NCBI RefSeq assembly: GCF_937616625.2
Contig: NC_065577.1
Location: 19,977,501 to 20,041,500, forward strand
DNA length: 64,000 bases
Direction: 5' to 3'
DNA from: Mercurialis annua
Taxonomy: Eukaryota; Streptophyta; Magnoliopsida; Malpighiales; Euphorbiaceae
Below are positions 1 to 12,769 of the stretch, piece by piece (the stretch's first letter is position 1; every line of letters starts with the position of its first letter). The position numbers and the translations under genes are program-made. The notes below the pieces were generated by a model that was not told where the DNA came from, did no database searches, and saw only the letters and a program-made list of their open reading frames with translations.

Positions 1-1937
1 AACGCTAGATTATAATAATGCTAATAGAGCTAAAAAGGGAGACGAACAAGAAGTCACCGCTGGAAGGCACATGTGATCAAGACGTAATGCGCTAGCAAAG
101 TTTAGAAAATGAAATATCTATCCTTATATTGAGATAAAGAATGTAATGATCAAGGATCATATCAGGAGGAAGGAAAGTTAAAGATACGAAACGATAGAAA
201 AAGTGATTTTAAAAGAGTGTAAAGATTTAAAATTATAAGAAGCAAGAAATAGACCATGTGATGAGATGGATATCAAATGACGTTTTAAGTACATATGACA
301 TAACTGATATCGGTATCAGAAGTATAAGCTACGTAACAGAAAGGAGAAAAGTTAAAGGAAGGACTTAATATAACGATAAAGGCCACGCATATAGACATGC
401 GTATCAGTAAATGTAGGAATGGTGAAAAACATGAAAGAAAGTGTGATTGGAAACACATGTATCCTCGAAATCTAGTAAGGTGATGAGAGCAGAAGAAAGT
501 TTAAGAAATACGTTAGAAGATCATCAAAATACGTACAACAATAATAAAGCTGTCCTAGATAGATAGAAAATACATGAGATACAATAAGTAAAGGACAAGA
601 CGACATTTTATTACCATCGAATGGACAAGAATGAATTATGCTAAAGAGGCTACAACAAGTTAAGGATGAAAGTTCACATTAGTACAGGAAAAGCCAAGTT
701 CCTTATGACAATAAAAAAACCATGTTATAAGTACTAAAGAAGTATAAGTCCGAAAACACTTTAAGAAGGAGAAGAGAAATAGTTTGAAGATGAGTCTAGA
801 AATAATTATGATCAATGTAGAATCGATGCCTGGCAAAGATAAAAGACAAAGCGAAACGAAACTAAGGAACAGTTATAATCAGTATAATGTTTATACTTGG
901 TAAATGTATGAATGAAGTGGAGTGAAGGCTAGTCAAAGAGAAATAGTCTCAAGAAAGTTAAATATTAAAGAAACATATAAAATTCTTATGAGGTCAACGT
1001 AAGTAAGGAGTCATGACGTAAATGAATGACAGTTTTCACTGATAAGTAAAAAAAAAAGAGACTCGAGATGAACTTCAAAGGACCAAGTAAAGAAAGATAA
1101 AGAAAAATAAGAATGCGAATAGTACCGGTCAGAGAAGGCGGCTATACAAATTACACAATTAAAAATCAACGCATAGAGGAGTGTTTATAGCAGTGGAAAA
1201 CGGATAAAGATTATGATTAATAAAACAACACAAAAATCACAAAAACTGAAGAATAAAAGGAGAGAGAAAACAAAAGATAGTAGAAGGGGTATCAGACTTA
1301 ATTGCAATAAGAAATGGCAACTATGGTGGACGGAGTATAACCTAAAAAGGATCGATTAACAAAGGAACTAAGTATTAGAAGAGACAAAGAGGAAAGTAAC
1401 AAATGAACACAACAGTTTAAGAAAGGAAAGTATCGAAGGTGGATGACACCAAGAACTATAACAGTAGATATGGTATTATAAAGATAAAGATCTACGGAAG
1501 TATGAATAAAGTGAATACGCCACTAAGAATGAGAATCACATATCGCTCACTGTTACGCATAAAAGAGGCAGACAGTATATGATGAATTATACGGAGAAGA
1601 TGATGGATCGAGAAGACATTAAGCAACGCTTAATGACAACCAAAAAGAGAAAACCCCAACTAAGTGGTGATGACGTAAGGATTATGATATCAAAGATGCA
1701 TCTAAGGCCATGCTGAAGGCAATAGATTGTACGAAAGTAATAGTAAGACGATTCTCAACGACACAATAGCAACAAGCTACTATGAGTAAGATTAATAATC
1801 GAATAGCAACAAGTATGAAGTCACAACTATAAATGAGGACTAAGAGTTTAAATAAAAGAAGAAACTACGACTGATACGTAGTAATGGACGTCAAGAAAGC
1901 ATAAGAACAATTTTAAGGTCCCAACAAGTTTTATGAA

Positions 1938-1953
1938 AATTCGAGGACGAATT
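1938..1953 (+). other. Dyad motif just 5' of the polypurine tract (family X)
   Basis: AATTCG and CGAATT form a perfect 6-bp stem around AGGA. The same arrangement precedes the polypurine tract of elements E, B, D and H in this window. Confidence 0.6.
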
Positions 1954-1958
1954 TTTAT

Positions 1959-1971
1959 AAGGGGGGAAGAA
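1959..1971 (+). other. Polypurine tract of the left family-X element
   Basis: AAGGGGGGAAGAA lies directly before TGTAATACCCC. In LTR retrotransposons this tract primes plus-strand DNA synthesis. It fixes the LTR start at 1972. Confidence 0.85.
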
Positions 1972-2430
1972 TGTAATACCCCAAAAGATTTAATTATTTA
2001 ATTGAGCCACGTGTCCAGTTTTGAGTCGCCAAAGTGGCGATATCAGAAAGTTCTCTGAAAAAGTAAAATAAATAAATAAAGTTTTAGTAGGTCGGTTTCG
2101 AGAAAGTAATGATGCGGAAATTAATGTTATATTGCAATTCTAAAGTTGGAATTGGAATCAAAAGGAGAGATGTCAAGAAAAGTCCCAAAATAAAGTTCAG
2201 GTACTAAAGTGGTAATTTAGCCACTATGTTTTAAAAATGGAAATTTTAGGTTTTGACGGGAAAATATTAATATTGAGATTCGTATTATGTATCGGATAAA
2301 AATAATACGTATAAGTCATAATGAATGAATTTATTGGTTTTGCTATGGACTAAATCGTACAAAAGAAAAGTTGAAAGATTTATTTATAACAAATAAAGAA
2401 AACTAGGACCTAAGTGGCACTTTAGCCAAC

Positions 2431-2440
2431 TATATAAGGT
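2431..2440 (+). promoter_or_regulatory. TATA box of the family-X LTR promoter
   Basis: TATATAAGG lies ~460 bp into the LTR. The equivalent TATATAAAG is at 32534-32542 in the complete LTR. The position suits the U3/R boundary. Confidence 0.5.
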
Positions 2441-3510
2441 TTTTTTTATGAATGAAGGAATCAGATGGAGAGGGAGAGAAGAATATAGAGACGTCAAAAA
2501 TTCCATCGATCCACTTCGTTCACTCGCCGTTTCTCCGTTCGACGTCTGTTTCAGACGATTTTTGCGTAGATCTTCTCAAAATCGAAGCCTCTACCTTTAC
2601 CAAGCTTCAAACTAAGTTGAGTTTGACGTTTTTATGGTGAAAAATGGATGAATGATGGTTGTTTCAGCGTGTAACGTTGCGGTTGGATCAAATTCGCTTT
2701 AATCATGTCGTTATCGTCGTTTCTGATGGTTTTTAATATGGATTTTGTGGTAAAATGATGTTAGGTATGTACGAAAATGTCTTAAACAAGTCGTAATGGG
2801 TTTTTGATTGATTTTGTGGAGGATTAGGCTTGCTGTCTTTGTCTGGACGATGGCCGCACGACGTGCCAAGGCAAGGCTTCCTTGGTCGTTTTCGGTCAAT
2901 TTGGTGCATGGGAGTTTAACGTATCATATCTCGAGTCCATAAGAGCTTACAGACTCCAAAAATGTGCAATTCGGACATAGAACATGGAGAATATGATTAG
3001 TGTTTTGTAATGAACATAACGCGTAATTGGAAATCGATAAGAATTAATTGGGAAAACCTAAATCTATAACCTAGGATATTTGGTTTACGAGGTTCATGTT
3101 TATAATCTAAACGTGTATTTGGTTTGTATATGTACTAGACGTACCGGCAAGCTATGAGGTAGACGTTTTGGGATTACCAATCTTTGACCAGCATATCGAG
3201 TGTATTATAGATTGGATAACGGTCACTGTGAGTTGCACTTTACTTTCGTGTATTACATATTAAAGTTATTTAATATTATATTTTATATATACGTGTATAG
3301 TTTATACCCATCGCATTATATATGATTTGATTAAATGTTATATGTTTCTACCAAGTTTATATACGAGGAACTAGTATGCGATCCGAAGAAACTAGCTACC
3401 TATTGGGTGTCAATAGGCTGTGTGATCACCAGTATCGAGTCAGTCTAGTGTGTTTGCATTTGAGAAATGATTTTGTATATACATGTATGATATGATCCGA
3501 TATGATATGA

Positions 3511-3630
3511 TATGAATATGAATATGAATATGAATATGAATATGAATATGAATATGAATATGAATATGAATATGAATATGAATATGAATATGAATATGAA
3601 TATGAATATGAATATGAATATGAATATGAA
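3511..3630 (+). repeat. (TATGAA)20 microsatellite inside an LTR
   Basis: There are twenty perfect hexamers. The same site has 2 copies at 33641-33652 and 10 copies, one variant, at 37143-37202. Being 6 bp, the repeat stays open in several frames and creates His-Ile or Phe-Ile repeat ORFs that are not genes. Confidence 0.95.
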
Positions 3631-3737
3631 TTTCAAAGTTGGATAATGAATTCGATACGAGCGAGAACTCCACTTTGCGATTAAGAGATAGGTCCCGATC
3701 TAAGAGGTAGAGTGTGAACACTCTCAGGCCGAATTCA

Positions 3738-6700
3738 TTATTAGCGACATAAGCCAAACGTTTACAAACGTTACGAATTAAAACTAGACGTTTCACATTT
3801 TTAATTCGTACGGAGCAAAACCAGACGTTTCACATTTTTAATTCGTACGGAGCAAAACCAGACGTTTCACATTTTTAGCGATATAAGCCAAACGTTTATA
3901 AACGTTACGAATTAAAACCAAACGTTTATAGTTTTAGCGATTTAAGCCAAACGTTTACAAACGTTACGAAACAAAACTAAATGTTTCACCTTTTTAACAA
4001 TTTAAGCCAAACGTTCACAAATGTTACGAAACAAATCCATACGTTTCACATTTTTAGCGATTTAAGCCAAACATTTACAAACGTTACGGAATAAAATCAA
4101 ATGTTTCACAATTTTAGCAATTTACGCCAAAAGTTTACAAACATTACGAAACAAATCCAAACGTTTACCCATTTTAGCGATTTAAGCCAAAAGTTTACAA
4201 ACATTACGAAACAAATCTAAACATTTCACCTATTTAGCAATTAAAGCTAAACGTTTACAAAGGTTACGAAACAAATACAAACATTTCCCTTTTTTAGCGA
4301 TTTAAGCCAAACGTTTACAAACATTATGAAACAAAGCCAAACGTTTCCCCTTTTTAGCTATTTAAGCCAAACGTTTAGAAACGTTACGAAAGAAATCAAA
4401 ATGTTTTGCATTTTTAGCAATTTCATCCAAACGTTTACAAACGTTACAAAACAAAACCAAACGTTTACAAACATTACGAAACAAAAGCAAACGTTTCACC
4501 TTTTTAGCGATTTAAGCCAAACGTTTATAAACGTTGCAAAACAAATACAAACGTTTCCCCTTTTAAGCGATTTAAGCCAAACATTTAGAAACGTTACAAA
4601 ATAAAACCAATCGTTTAAAACGTTACAAAACAAATCTAAATATTTCACCTTTTTAGCAATTTAAGCTAAACGTTTACAAATGTTATGAAATAAATCCAAA
4701 CATTTTTTCTTTTTAGCAATTTAAGACAAACGTCTACAACGTTACCAATCAAATCCACGCGTTTTCCTTTTTTGCAATTTAAGCCAAATGTTACGAAACA
4801 AAACCTAACATTTAAAACGTTACGCAACAAAACCTAACGTTTAAAACGTTACGAAACAAAACCTAACGTTTAAAACATTACGAAACAAATCCAAACATTT
4901 CACGTTTTTAGCGATTAAATCCAAACGTTTGCAAACGTCTAAACAAATCCAAGCGTTTCACCTTTTTAGCAATATAAGCCAAACGTTTACAAGCGTTAAG
5001 AAACAAAACCAAATGTTTCACCTTTTTAGCAATTTAAGCCAAACGTTTACAAACGTTACGAAACAAATCCAAATGTTTCACCTTTTTAGTGATATAAGCC
5101 AATATTTTACAAACGTTTCCAAACAAATCCAAACGTTTCACATTTTTAGCGATTGAAGTCAGACGTTTACAAACGTTACGAAACAAAACCAAACGCTTAA
5201 AACGTTACTAAACAAATACGAACGTATCACTTTTTTAGCGATTTTAGCCAAACGTTTACAAACGGTATGAAATAAATCCTAACGTTATGAAACAAATCCA
5301 AACGTTTCATTTTTTAGCGATTTAAGTCAAACGTTTATAAACGTTACGAAACAAATCCAAACGTTTCACTTTTTAGCGATTTAAGCCAAACGTTTACAAA
5401 CGTTACGAAACAAATCCAAATGTTTCACCTTTTTAGAAATTTAAGCCAAGCGTTTACATATGTTACGAAACAAATCCAAACGTTTCAATTTAAGTCAAAC
5501 ATTTACAAACGTTATGAATTAAATCCAAACATTTCACCTTTTTAGCGATTTAAGCCAAACATTTATTAACGTTACAGCTTAAATCTGTAAAAAGGTGAAA
5601 TGTTTTGATTTATTTTGTATGGTTTTAAACGTTTTGTTTTGTTTCATAACCTTAAAAAACCAACCGTTTCATCTTTTTAGTGATTCAAGCCAAACATTTA
5701 CAACCGTTATGAAACTAATCCAAATTTTTCACCTTTTTAGCGATTTTAGCCAAACATTTACAAATGTTACGAAACAAATCCAAGCGTTTAACCTTTTTAG
5801 AAATTTAAGCCAAACGTTTACAAATCCAAGATTGTCACCTTTTTAGAAATTTAAGCCAAACGGTTACAATGTTACGAAACAAATCCAAACGTTTCCCCAT
5901 GTTAGCGATTTAAGCCAAACGTTTATAACGGTACGAAACAAATCCAAACGTTTCTAGCAAATTTAGCTGAACGTTTACAAACGTTACAAAAAAAATCCAA
6001 ACCTTTCCCCATTTTAGCGATTTAAGCCAAACGTTTACAGACGTTACGAAACAAAGCCAAACGTTTGGTTTTGTTTTGAAACGTTTGTAAATGTTTTGCT
6101 TTGAAACTTTTGGTTTTGTTTTGAAACGTTTGTAAATGTTTTGCTTAAATTGCTAAAAAGGTAAAACGTTTGGATTTGTTTCGTAACGTTTGTAAACGTT
6201 TGGCTTAAATCGCTAAAAAGGGGAAACGTTTGGATTTGTTTTGAAACGTTTGTAAACGTTTGGCTTAAATTGCTAAAAAGAGGAAACATTTGGGTTTGTT
6301 TTGTATCGTTTCTAAACATTTGGCTTATATCGCTAAAAAGGTGAAACACTTGGATTTGTTTCGTAGCGCTTGTAAAACGTTTGGCTTAGATCGCTAATAA
6401 TGTGACACGTTTTGAGTTGTTTCATAATGTTTTAAACGTTTGGTTTTGTTCTGTAATGTTTGTAAACGTTTGGCTTATATTGCTAAAAATGTGATACGTT
6501 TGGATTTGTTTCGTAGCGTTTATAAACGTTCGGCTTAAATCGCTAAAAAGGTGAAACGTTTGGGTGTGTTTCGTAAAGTTTGTAAACGTTTCGCTTAAAT
6601 CGCAAAAAAGGTGAAACGTTTGGATTCGTTTCGTAACGTTTGTAAACGTTTGGCTTAAATCGCTAAAAGGTGAAACGTTTGAATTTTTTTCGTAGCGCTT

Positions 6701-9700
6701 GTAACGTTTGGCTTAAATCGCTATAAAGGGGAAACGTTTGGATTTGTTTTGTAACGTTTGTGAACATTTGGCTTAAATTGCTAAAAATATGAAACGTTTG
6801 GATTTGTTTCGTAACGTTTATAAACGTTCGGCTTAAATCGCTAAAAAGGTGAAACGTTTGGGTTTGTTTCGTAAAGTTTGTAAACGTTTCGCTTAAATCG
6901 CAAAAAAGGTGAAACGTTTGGATTTGTTTCGTAGCGTTTGTAACGTTTGGCTTAAATCGCTAAAAGGTGAAACGTTTGAATTTTTTTGTAGCGTTTGTAA
7001 TGTTTGGCTTAAATAGCTATAAAAGGTGAAACGTTTGGATTTGTTTCATAATGTTTGTAGATGTTTGGCTTAAATTGCTAAAAAGGTGAAACACTTAAAT
7101 TTGTTTCGTAACGTTTGTAAACGTTTGGCTTAAATCGTTCAAAAGGAGAAACGTCTGGTTTTGTTTTGTAAAGTTTGTAAACGTTCGGATTAAATTGCTA
7201 ATAATATGAAACGCTTTGATTTATTTCATAACGTTTTAAACGTTTGGATTTGTTTCATAACATTTGTAAACGCTTGGCTTAAATCGGTGAAAAGGTGAAA
7301 GGTGTGGTTTTATTTCATAATGTTTGTAAACATTCCGCTTAAATCAATAAAAAGGTTAAACGTTTGGCTTAAATCGCTAAAAAGGTGACACGTTTGAATT
7401 TGTTTCGTAACGTTCGAATTAAATTGCTAAAAAGGTGAAACATTTTGATTTGTTTCGTAGCGTTTCTAAACGATTTCCTTAAACTGCTAAGATAAGGAAA
7501 CGTTTGGATTTGTTTCGTAAAGTTTGTTAACGTTTCGCTTAAATCGCTAAAAACGTGAAATGTTTGGATTTGTTTCGTAACGTTTGTACACGTTTGGCTT
7601 TAATTGCTAAAAATGTGAAACGCTTAGATTTGGAAACGTTTAGTTTAAATTGCTAAAAAGGTGAAACGCTTGAATTTGTTTCGTATAGTTTGTAAACGTT
7701 TGTCTTAAATCGGTAAAAAGGTGAAACGTTTGGATTTGTTTCGTAACGTTTGCAAACATTTGGCTTAAATTACTTAAAAGGTGAAACGTTTGGATTTATT
7801 TTGTAACATTTGTAAACGTTTGGCTTAAAACGCTAAAAAGCTTAAACGTTTGGATTTGTTTTATAACGTTTGTAAACGTTCGGCTTATATTGCTAAAAAG
7901 GTGAAACGCTTATATTTGTTCCGTAACGTTTATAAACGTTTGGCTTAAATCGCTAATAAGGTGAAATGCTTGGATTTGTTTCATAACTTTTGTAAACATT
8001 TGGCTTAAATTGAAATGTTTGGATTTATTTTGTAACGTTTGTAAACGTTTGACTTAAATCACTAAAAACGTGAAACGTTTGGATTTGTTTCATAACGTTT
8101 GTAAACGTTTGGCTTAAATCGCTAAAAAGGTGAAACTTTTAAATTTGTTTTGTAACGTTTGTAAATGTTTGTCTAAAATCTCTAAAAAGGTGAAATGTTT
8201 GGATTTGTTTCGTAAAGTTTTTAAACGTTTGGCTTAAATCACTAAAAAGGGTAAACGTTTGGATTTGTTTCTTAATGTTTGTAAACGTTTGGCTTAAATT
8301 GCTAAAAAGGTGAAACTCTTGGATTTGTTTCGTAATATTTGTCATCTTTTGTCTTAAATCGCTAAAAAGGTGAAACATTTGGTTTGGTAATGTAATAAAG
8401 AAAAGCCAAACATTTAAAACCTTACGAAAGAAATCCAAATGTTTCACATTTTTAGCGATTTTAGCCGTAACGTTCATAAACGTTTGGCTTAAATCGCTAA
8501 AAAGGTGAAACGTTTGAATTTGTTTCATAACGTTTGTAAACGCTTGGCTTAAATTGAAACGTTTAGATTTGTTTCGTAACGTTTGTAAACGTTCGACATA
8601 AATCGCTAAAAAGGTGAAACGTTTGGATTTGTTTCGTAACATTTGTAAACGTTTGGCTTAAATAGCTAAAAAGGTGAAACATTTGAATTTGTTTGGTAAT
8701 GTGTTTTAACGTTTGGCTTAAATCGCTGAAAAGGCAAAAAGCTTGGCTTTGTTCTGTAACGTTTGTAAACGTTTGCCTTAAATCGCTAAAATGGGAAAAC
8801 GTTTGTATTTGTTTCATAACATTTGTAAACGTTTGGCTTAAATCGCTAAAAAGGGGAAACGTTTGGATTTGTTTCGTAACATTTGTAAACGTTTGGCTTA
8901 TATACCTACAAATGTGAATTGTTTGGATTTGTTTCGTAACGTTTGTAAACATTTGGCTTAAATCGCTAAAAAGGTGAAATTTTTGGATTTGTTTCATAAC
9001 GTATGTAACATTTGGCTTAAATTGCTAAAAAGGTGAAATGCTTGGATTTGTTTCATAACGTTTGTACACGTTTGGCTTAAATCGCTAAAATGGGGAAACG
9101 TTTGGATTTTTTTTTTGTAACGTTTGTAAACGTTTGGCTTATATCGCTAAAAAGGCGAAACGTTTGGATTCGTTTCGAAACATTTATAAACGTTTGGCTT
9201 AAATTGCTAAACAGGTAAAACGTTTGGATTTGTTTCATAACGTTTGTAAACGTTTGGCTTAAATTGCTAAACAGGTAAAACGTTTGGTTTTGTTTTGTAA
9301 CGTTTGTAAACGTTTGGTTTTATTTTATAACGTTTATAAACGTTTGGCTTAAATCGTTATAAAGGTGAAACGTTTGGATATATTTCGTAAGGTTTATAAA
9401 CATTTGTCTTATATTGCTACAAAGGTGAAACGTTTGGATTTGTTTCGTAATGTTTATAAACGTTTGGCGTATACCGCTTAAAAGGTGAAACGTTTGGTTT
9501 TGTTTTGTAACGTTTGTAAACGTTTGGCTTAAATTGCTAAAAAATTGAAACGTTTGGTTTTGTTTCGTAATGTTTGTAAACGTTTGGCTTACATTATTAG
9601 TGATTTAAACTAAACGTTTACCAACATTATGAAACGAATCTAGACGCTTAACATTTTTAGCTATTGAAACCAAACGTTTAAAACGTTAAGACTAATCCAA

Positions 9701-10175
9701 AAGTTTAACATTTTTTGGTGAATTAAGTCAAATGTTTACAAATGTTACGAAACAAAATCAAATGTTTCCCTTTTTAGCGATTGAAGCCAAACGCTTGGAT
9801 TTAAAACGTTTGAAATGCTTGGATTTGTTTCGTAACGTTTGGCTTCAATCGCTAAAAAGGTGAACGTTTGGATTTGTTTGTAAACGTTCGGCTTAAATTG
9901 TTAAAAAGGTAAAACGCTTCGATTTATTTCGTAACGTTTGTAAACGTTTGACTTAAATAGCTAAAAAGGTGAAACGTTTGGATTTGTTTCGTAACGCTTG
10001 TAAAAGTTTGGCTTAAATCACTAAAAACTTGAATAGTTTGGATTTATTTCGTAATGTTTGTAAATGTTTATCTTTAATCACTAAAAAGTTTAAACGTTTG
10101 GATTTGTTTCATAACATTTGTAAACGTTCGTCTTAAATTGCTAAAAAGGTGAAACGCTTGAATTTTTTTTGTAAC
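3738..10175. repeat. 60-bp satellite array, block 1 (~107 monomers, mixed orientation)
   Basis: The monomer runs, in pieces, GTTTGTAAACGTTTGGCTTA, AATCGCTAAAAAGGTGAAAC, GTTTGGATTTGTTTCGTAAC. The period is close to exactly 60 bp, with three AACGTTT cores per unit. The block changes strand several times: the reverse complement of this consensus dominates ~3738-5590 and ~5660-6055; the consensus strand dominates ~6060-8400, 8467-9597 and 9793-10175; short flips lie at ~5590-5660, 8400-8467 and 9598-9793. Half-size units (~29 bp) occur in tandem at ~4795-4885. The 60-bp length keeps one frame open for many monomers, giving 80-170-codon ORFs with a 20-residue repeat. I read these as by-products. 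I do not recognise the satellite family. Confidence 0.95.
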
Positions 10176-12700
10176 TGTCACGACCCAATTTCATGGATCG
10201 TGACCGGCGCTAGGGTATGGGTATGGTCGTACCAAAACTCGTAGCAAGCCTCGCGGAAAATAGACAATCATAAAACCCTGCAGAAACACTGCTCGGGGAC
10301 AACTTACACTCCAACCTAAGTCTAACAATTTATGTCACAGTTCTAATATAAATAACTTAAATATCTCAAATGCTCAACTGAACCGAGTCTTAACAGCATG
10401 CCTTAAATATAATAATAAAATAATCCAGAGTAAACATGCAAATAATTATCAATTGGTCAAACCGACAATCCAAAAGTGCAATAACCAAAGTAATATATAA
10501 TCTAGTTCTACTGCTGTCTAAGAGTTCAAAAACAGTGACTAATTTAAATAACATAAAACCTTTGAGGAATCAAAAGGATCGGAGTGGACCAGCTTTCAAA
10601 TCATAAACCTATAAAATCTGGGAAAACAACGGGGTCAGATATACTGAGATGAATTCACAATACTATTTACATTTATTAAGTTTAAAACTCTTAAATCAAA
10701 ACCTTTTATACTAATATAATATGATTATGGAATAACAGTATTGAAATGTTCCAGCGTAAGTATGACATAGCATACTGAAAAACCCAGAGTGGACGGGAAC
10801 ATATCCTCGTCATGTACCAGCGTAAGCAAGACATTAGTCTGCCGATCCCAGAGTATTTACCGGTGCGCACAGTCTCGATACAAGTCTATCGAGTAGCTCG
10901 TTTCAATCCAGATCCATAATCCGTAAAAATAGTTCAAAACATTTATAATACTAAAATATGATGCGGTACTTAATAAAGCGGTAAATAGCACTACAAACTC
11001 ACTGCTTGATTATCCACGTGAAACTTTGACAAGCAGCTAACCGTGGTTCGACTCCAGAGCGCGAATAGTCGAATAGTCTAAAAATAAATCAGAAGATAAA
11101 ATCACTCCAACCCCTAACACTAAAAATACTAGACACCACGTAGGACTAGCACAATTAATAAGTCAGATGAAAATCACAAAAAAACACAATTCTCAAATAC
11201 ATTATAATGCCTTAAATAATTCAAGACTATTGAGTTCACACTTAAAATCCAATCCGAAAATATTATTAAAATAATATTTAAATGATAACTTAAAATAAAT
11301 TTTTCAAATAGTGGGTTAGCCGAGTTTGTAAAACTATCAAGCTAAACCCACGTGTCGGACGACCCAAGTCTAAACCGACCCAATCATTAATCCATAATTA
11401 TAATCCATAGTTATAATTATAATTGGATAAAATATAAATCAAATATTCAAATAGAACTCAATATCTTGAAACACAAGTAATCGAAAAACACAGACAAAAT
11501 ACTCCTCGAAAATAATTTAATAAACAACTAAAGGCTAAATTATAAATTTAGCCAAAATGGCATGCTAAGCTAAAATCACTAAAATAATAGATTAGATATA
11601 AAAATCAATTTTCATTTATAATAGTCAAAATAAATTATTTAATTTAAAATCATTTAAATTATAATAAGCTTAATATTAATCTTAGATTTAAAAAAAATTA
11701 CCAAAGTAATTTAAAATTACAAATAATAATATTATCAAATTTCCAAATTATAAGTCAAACTAAATCCGTAATTAAAAATCAAAATCAATTAACAAATTAG
11801 AAGTGATTAAATAAAATTAACCTTAAAGAATCAACTTGTTAATGACAAAACAACTTAGGGATCATACTAGTAATTTTACCATTCCTTTCATACAAACAAC
11901 AATTCCTCTCTGCCATTGCAACAAGAACCCGCCAACCAATATTTCAAAAGCAAGATTACAATTACAGTAACAACTTAATCAAAACTAACTTACAACCCAA
12001 CAAGCTTTTATGATTTTTAAATAATGAACTAACAAAATCCTAATTATCAAACAACATCAAAAGCTAAGAGCTATCATGAGTTACTACTAATAAATCAAAA
12101 GTTTAAGATCATTAAAACCCCAACAGCATAAACCCCGAAACAATTGACCTACGTCAGAAACTAACCATCAAACAACGCCAAAATCAAACTCAACAAACTG
12201 GAGTAAAACGACGAACCTTAACTCGAGAGATTTGAACATACCTTTTGAATATAACACGTCCGATGATCAGAGAGGTGATTCGGCCCGGATTCGATGTGAT
12301 ATTAATGCCTATCATATCAAGAAATAAAATCCATGAACACCTTTGAATTTGACAGAAACATAAAAGATAGAACCTCAAATTATTGTAAAAATGATGATAT
12401 GACGGCAAGTGGAACGAATAGTATGACATAGCGTTTCAATTTTCGAGACTTAAGAATCGTAGGGAATTGAGTCTACAATGACTGAGACGAAACAATTATG
12501 AATTTCGTTCTGAAACGATTAAGAACAGATTAAAATATGGAGATGTCGTTTTTAACATATGCTGAAATAAAGAATGCAAACTTACCGAAGAACGCCAAGG
12601 TTTTTGAGGAAGAAAAACTCCAGAATTCTCAGAGCTTATGGCATAATGAGGACTGCTGTTAGTTAGATGTGCAAGGAAGAGTTTAGGTTTAGAAAAATGA

Positions 12701-12710
12701 CTTAAATAGT
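12701..12710 (-). promoter_or_regulatory. TATA-like box of the A/B LTR
   Basis: On the minus strand this reads ACTATTTAAG, ~450 bp from the LTR start and just downstream of the palindrome array. It is conserved at 23921-23930 in the shared LTR. Confidence 0.45.
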
Positions 12711-12769
12711 GAAAGGAATTAGGGTGGATCTTTGCTAGATAATACGGAAAAATTAGGGGACCACAGTCA

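Larger units (their letters stand above)
1..1971 (+). mobile_element. 3' internal region of a family-X LTR retrotransposon, no coding capacity
   Basis: This purine-rich stretch has no open frame of useful length and no recognisable gag or pol motif. Its first ~390 bases recur almost unchanged at 35737-36125, inside the family-X element further right, so both belong to one element family. It ends with a hairpin-like AATTCG-AGGA-CGAATT motif, a polypurine tract and the TGTAATACCCC start of an LTR, so it is the 3' internal end of a plus-strand element whose 5' part lies left of the window. The lack of pol suggests a non-autonomous family that relied on enzymes of related elements; that is inference. 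Confidence 0.75.
1972..3732 (+). mobile_element. 3' LTR of family X, truncated on the right
   Basis: It begins TGTAATACCCC and matches the complete LTR at 32074-34499 along its length. It contains a G-box CACGTG at 2008-2013 and a TATA box at 2431. A 62-codon ORF at 2452-2640 follows and is shared with the other copy. An ACGACGTGCC motif lies near 2852, and a (TATGAA)20 microsatellite lies at 3511-3630. Homology to the full LTR ends near 3730, about 665 bp before the expected terminus, and satellite monomers begin at once. Confidence 0.85.

Noticed and set aside
2452..2640. 62-codon ORF conserved at 32555-32743
   Set aside because: Conservation comes from the two being copies of one LTR. The ORF lies just after the TATA in the leader, has no recognised domain, and is interrupted in the third copy.
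3440..3796. Frame coding a long His-Ile repeat
   Set aside because: It is the (TATGAA)20 microsatellite read on the minus strand. Copy number changes freely between LTR copies.
8139..8997. Long minus-strand frames with a 20-residue periodic protein repeat
   Set aside because: They follow automatically from a stop-free 60-bp satellite period, appear in either strand with array orientation, and have no promoter, start context or non-repeat domain.
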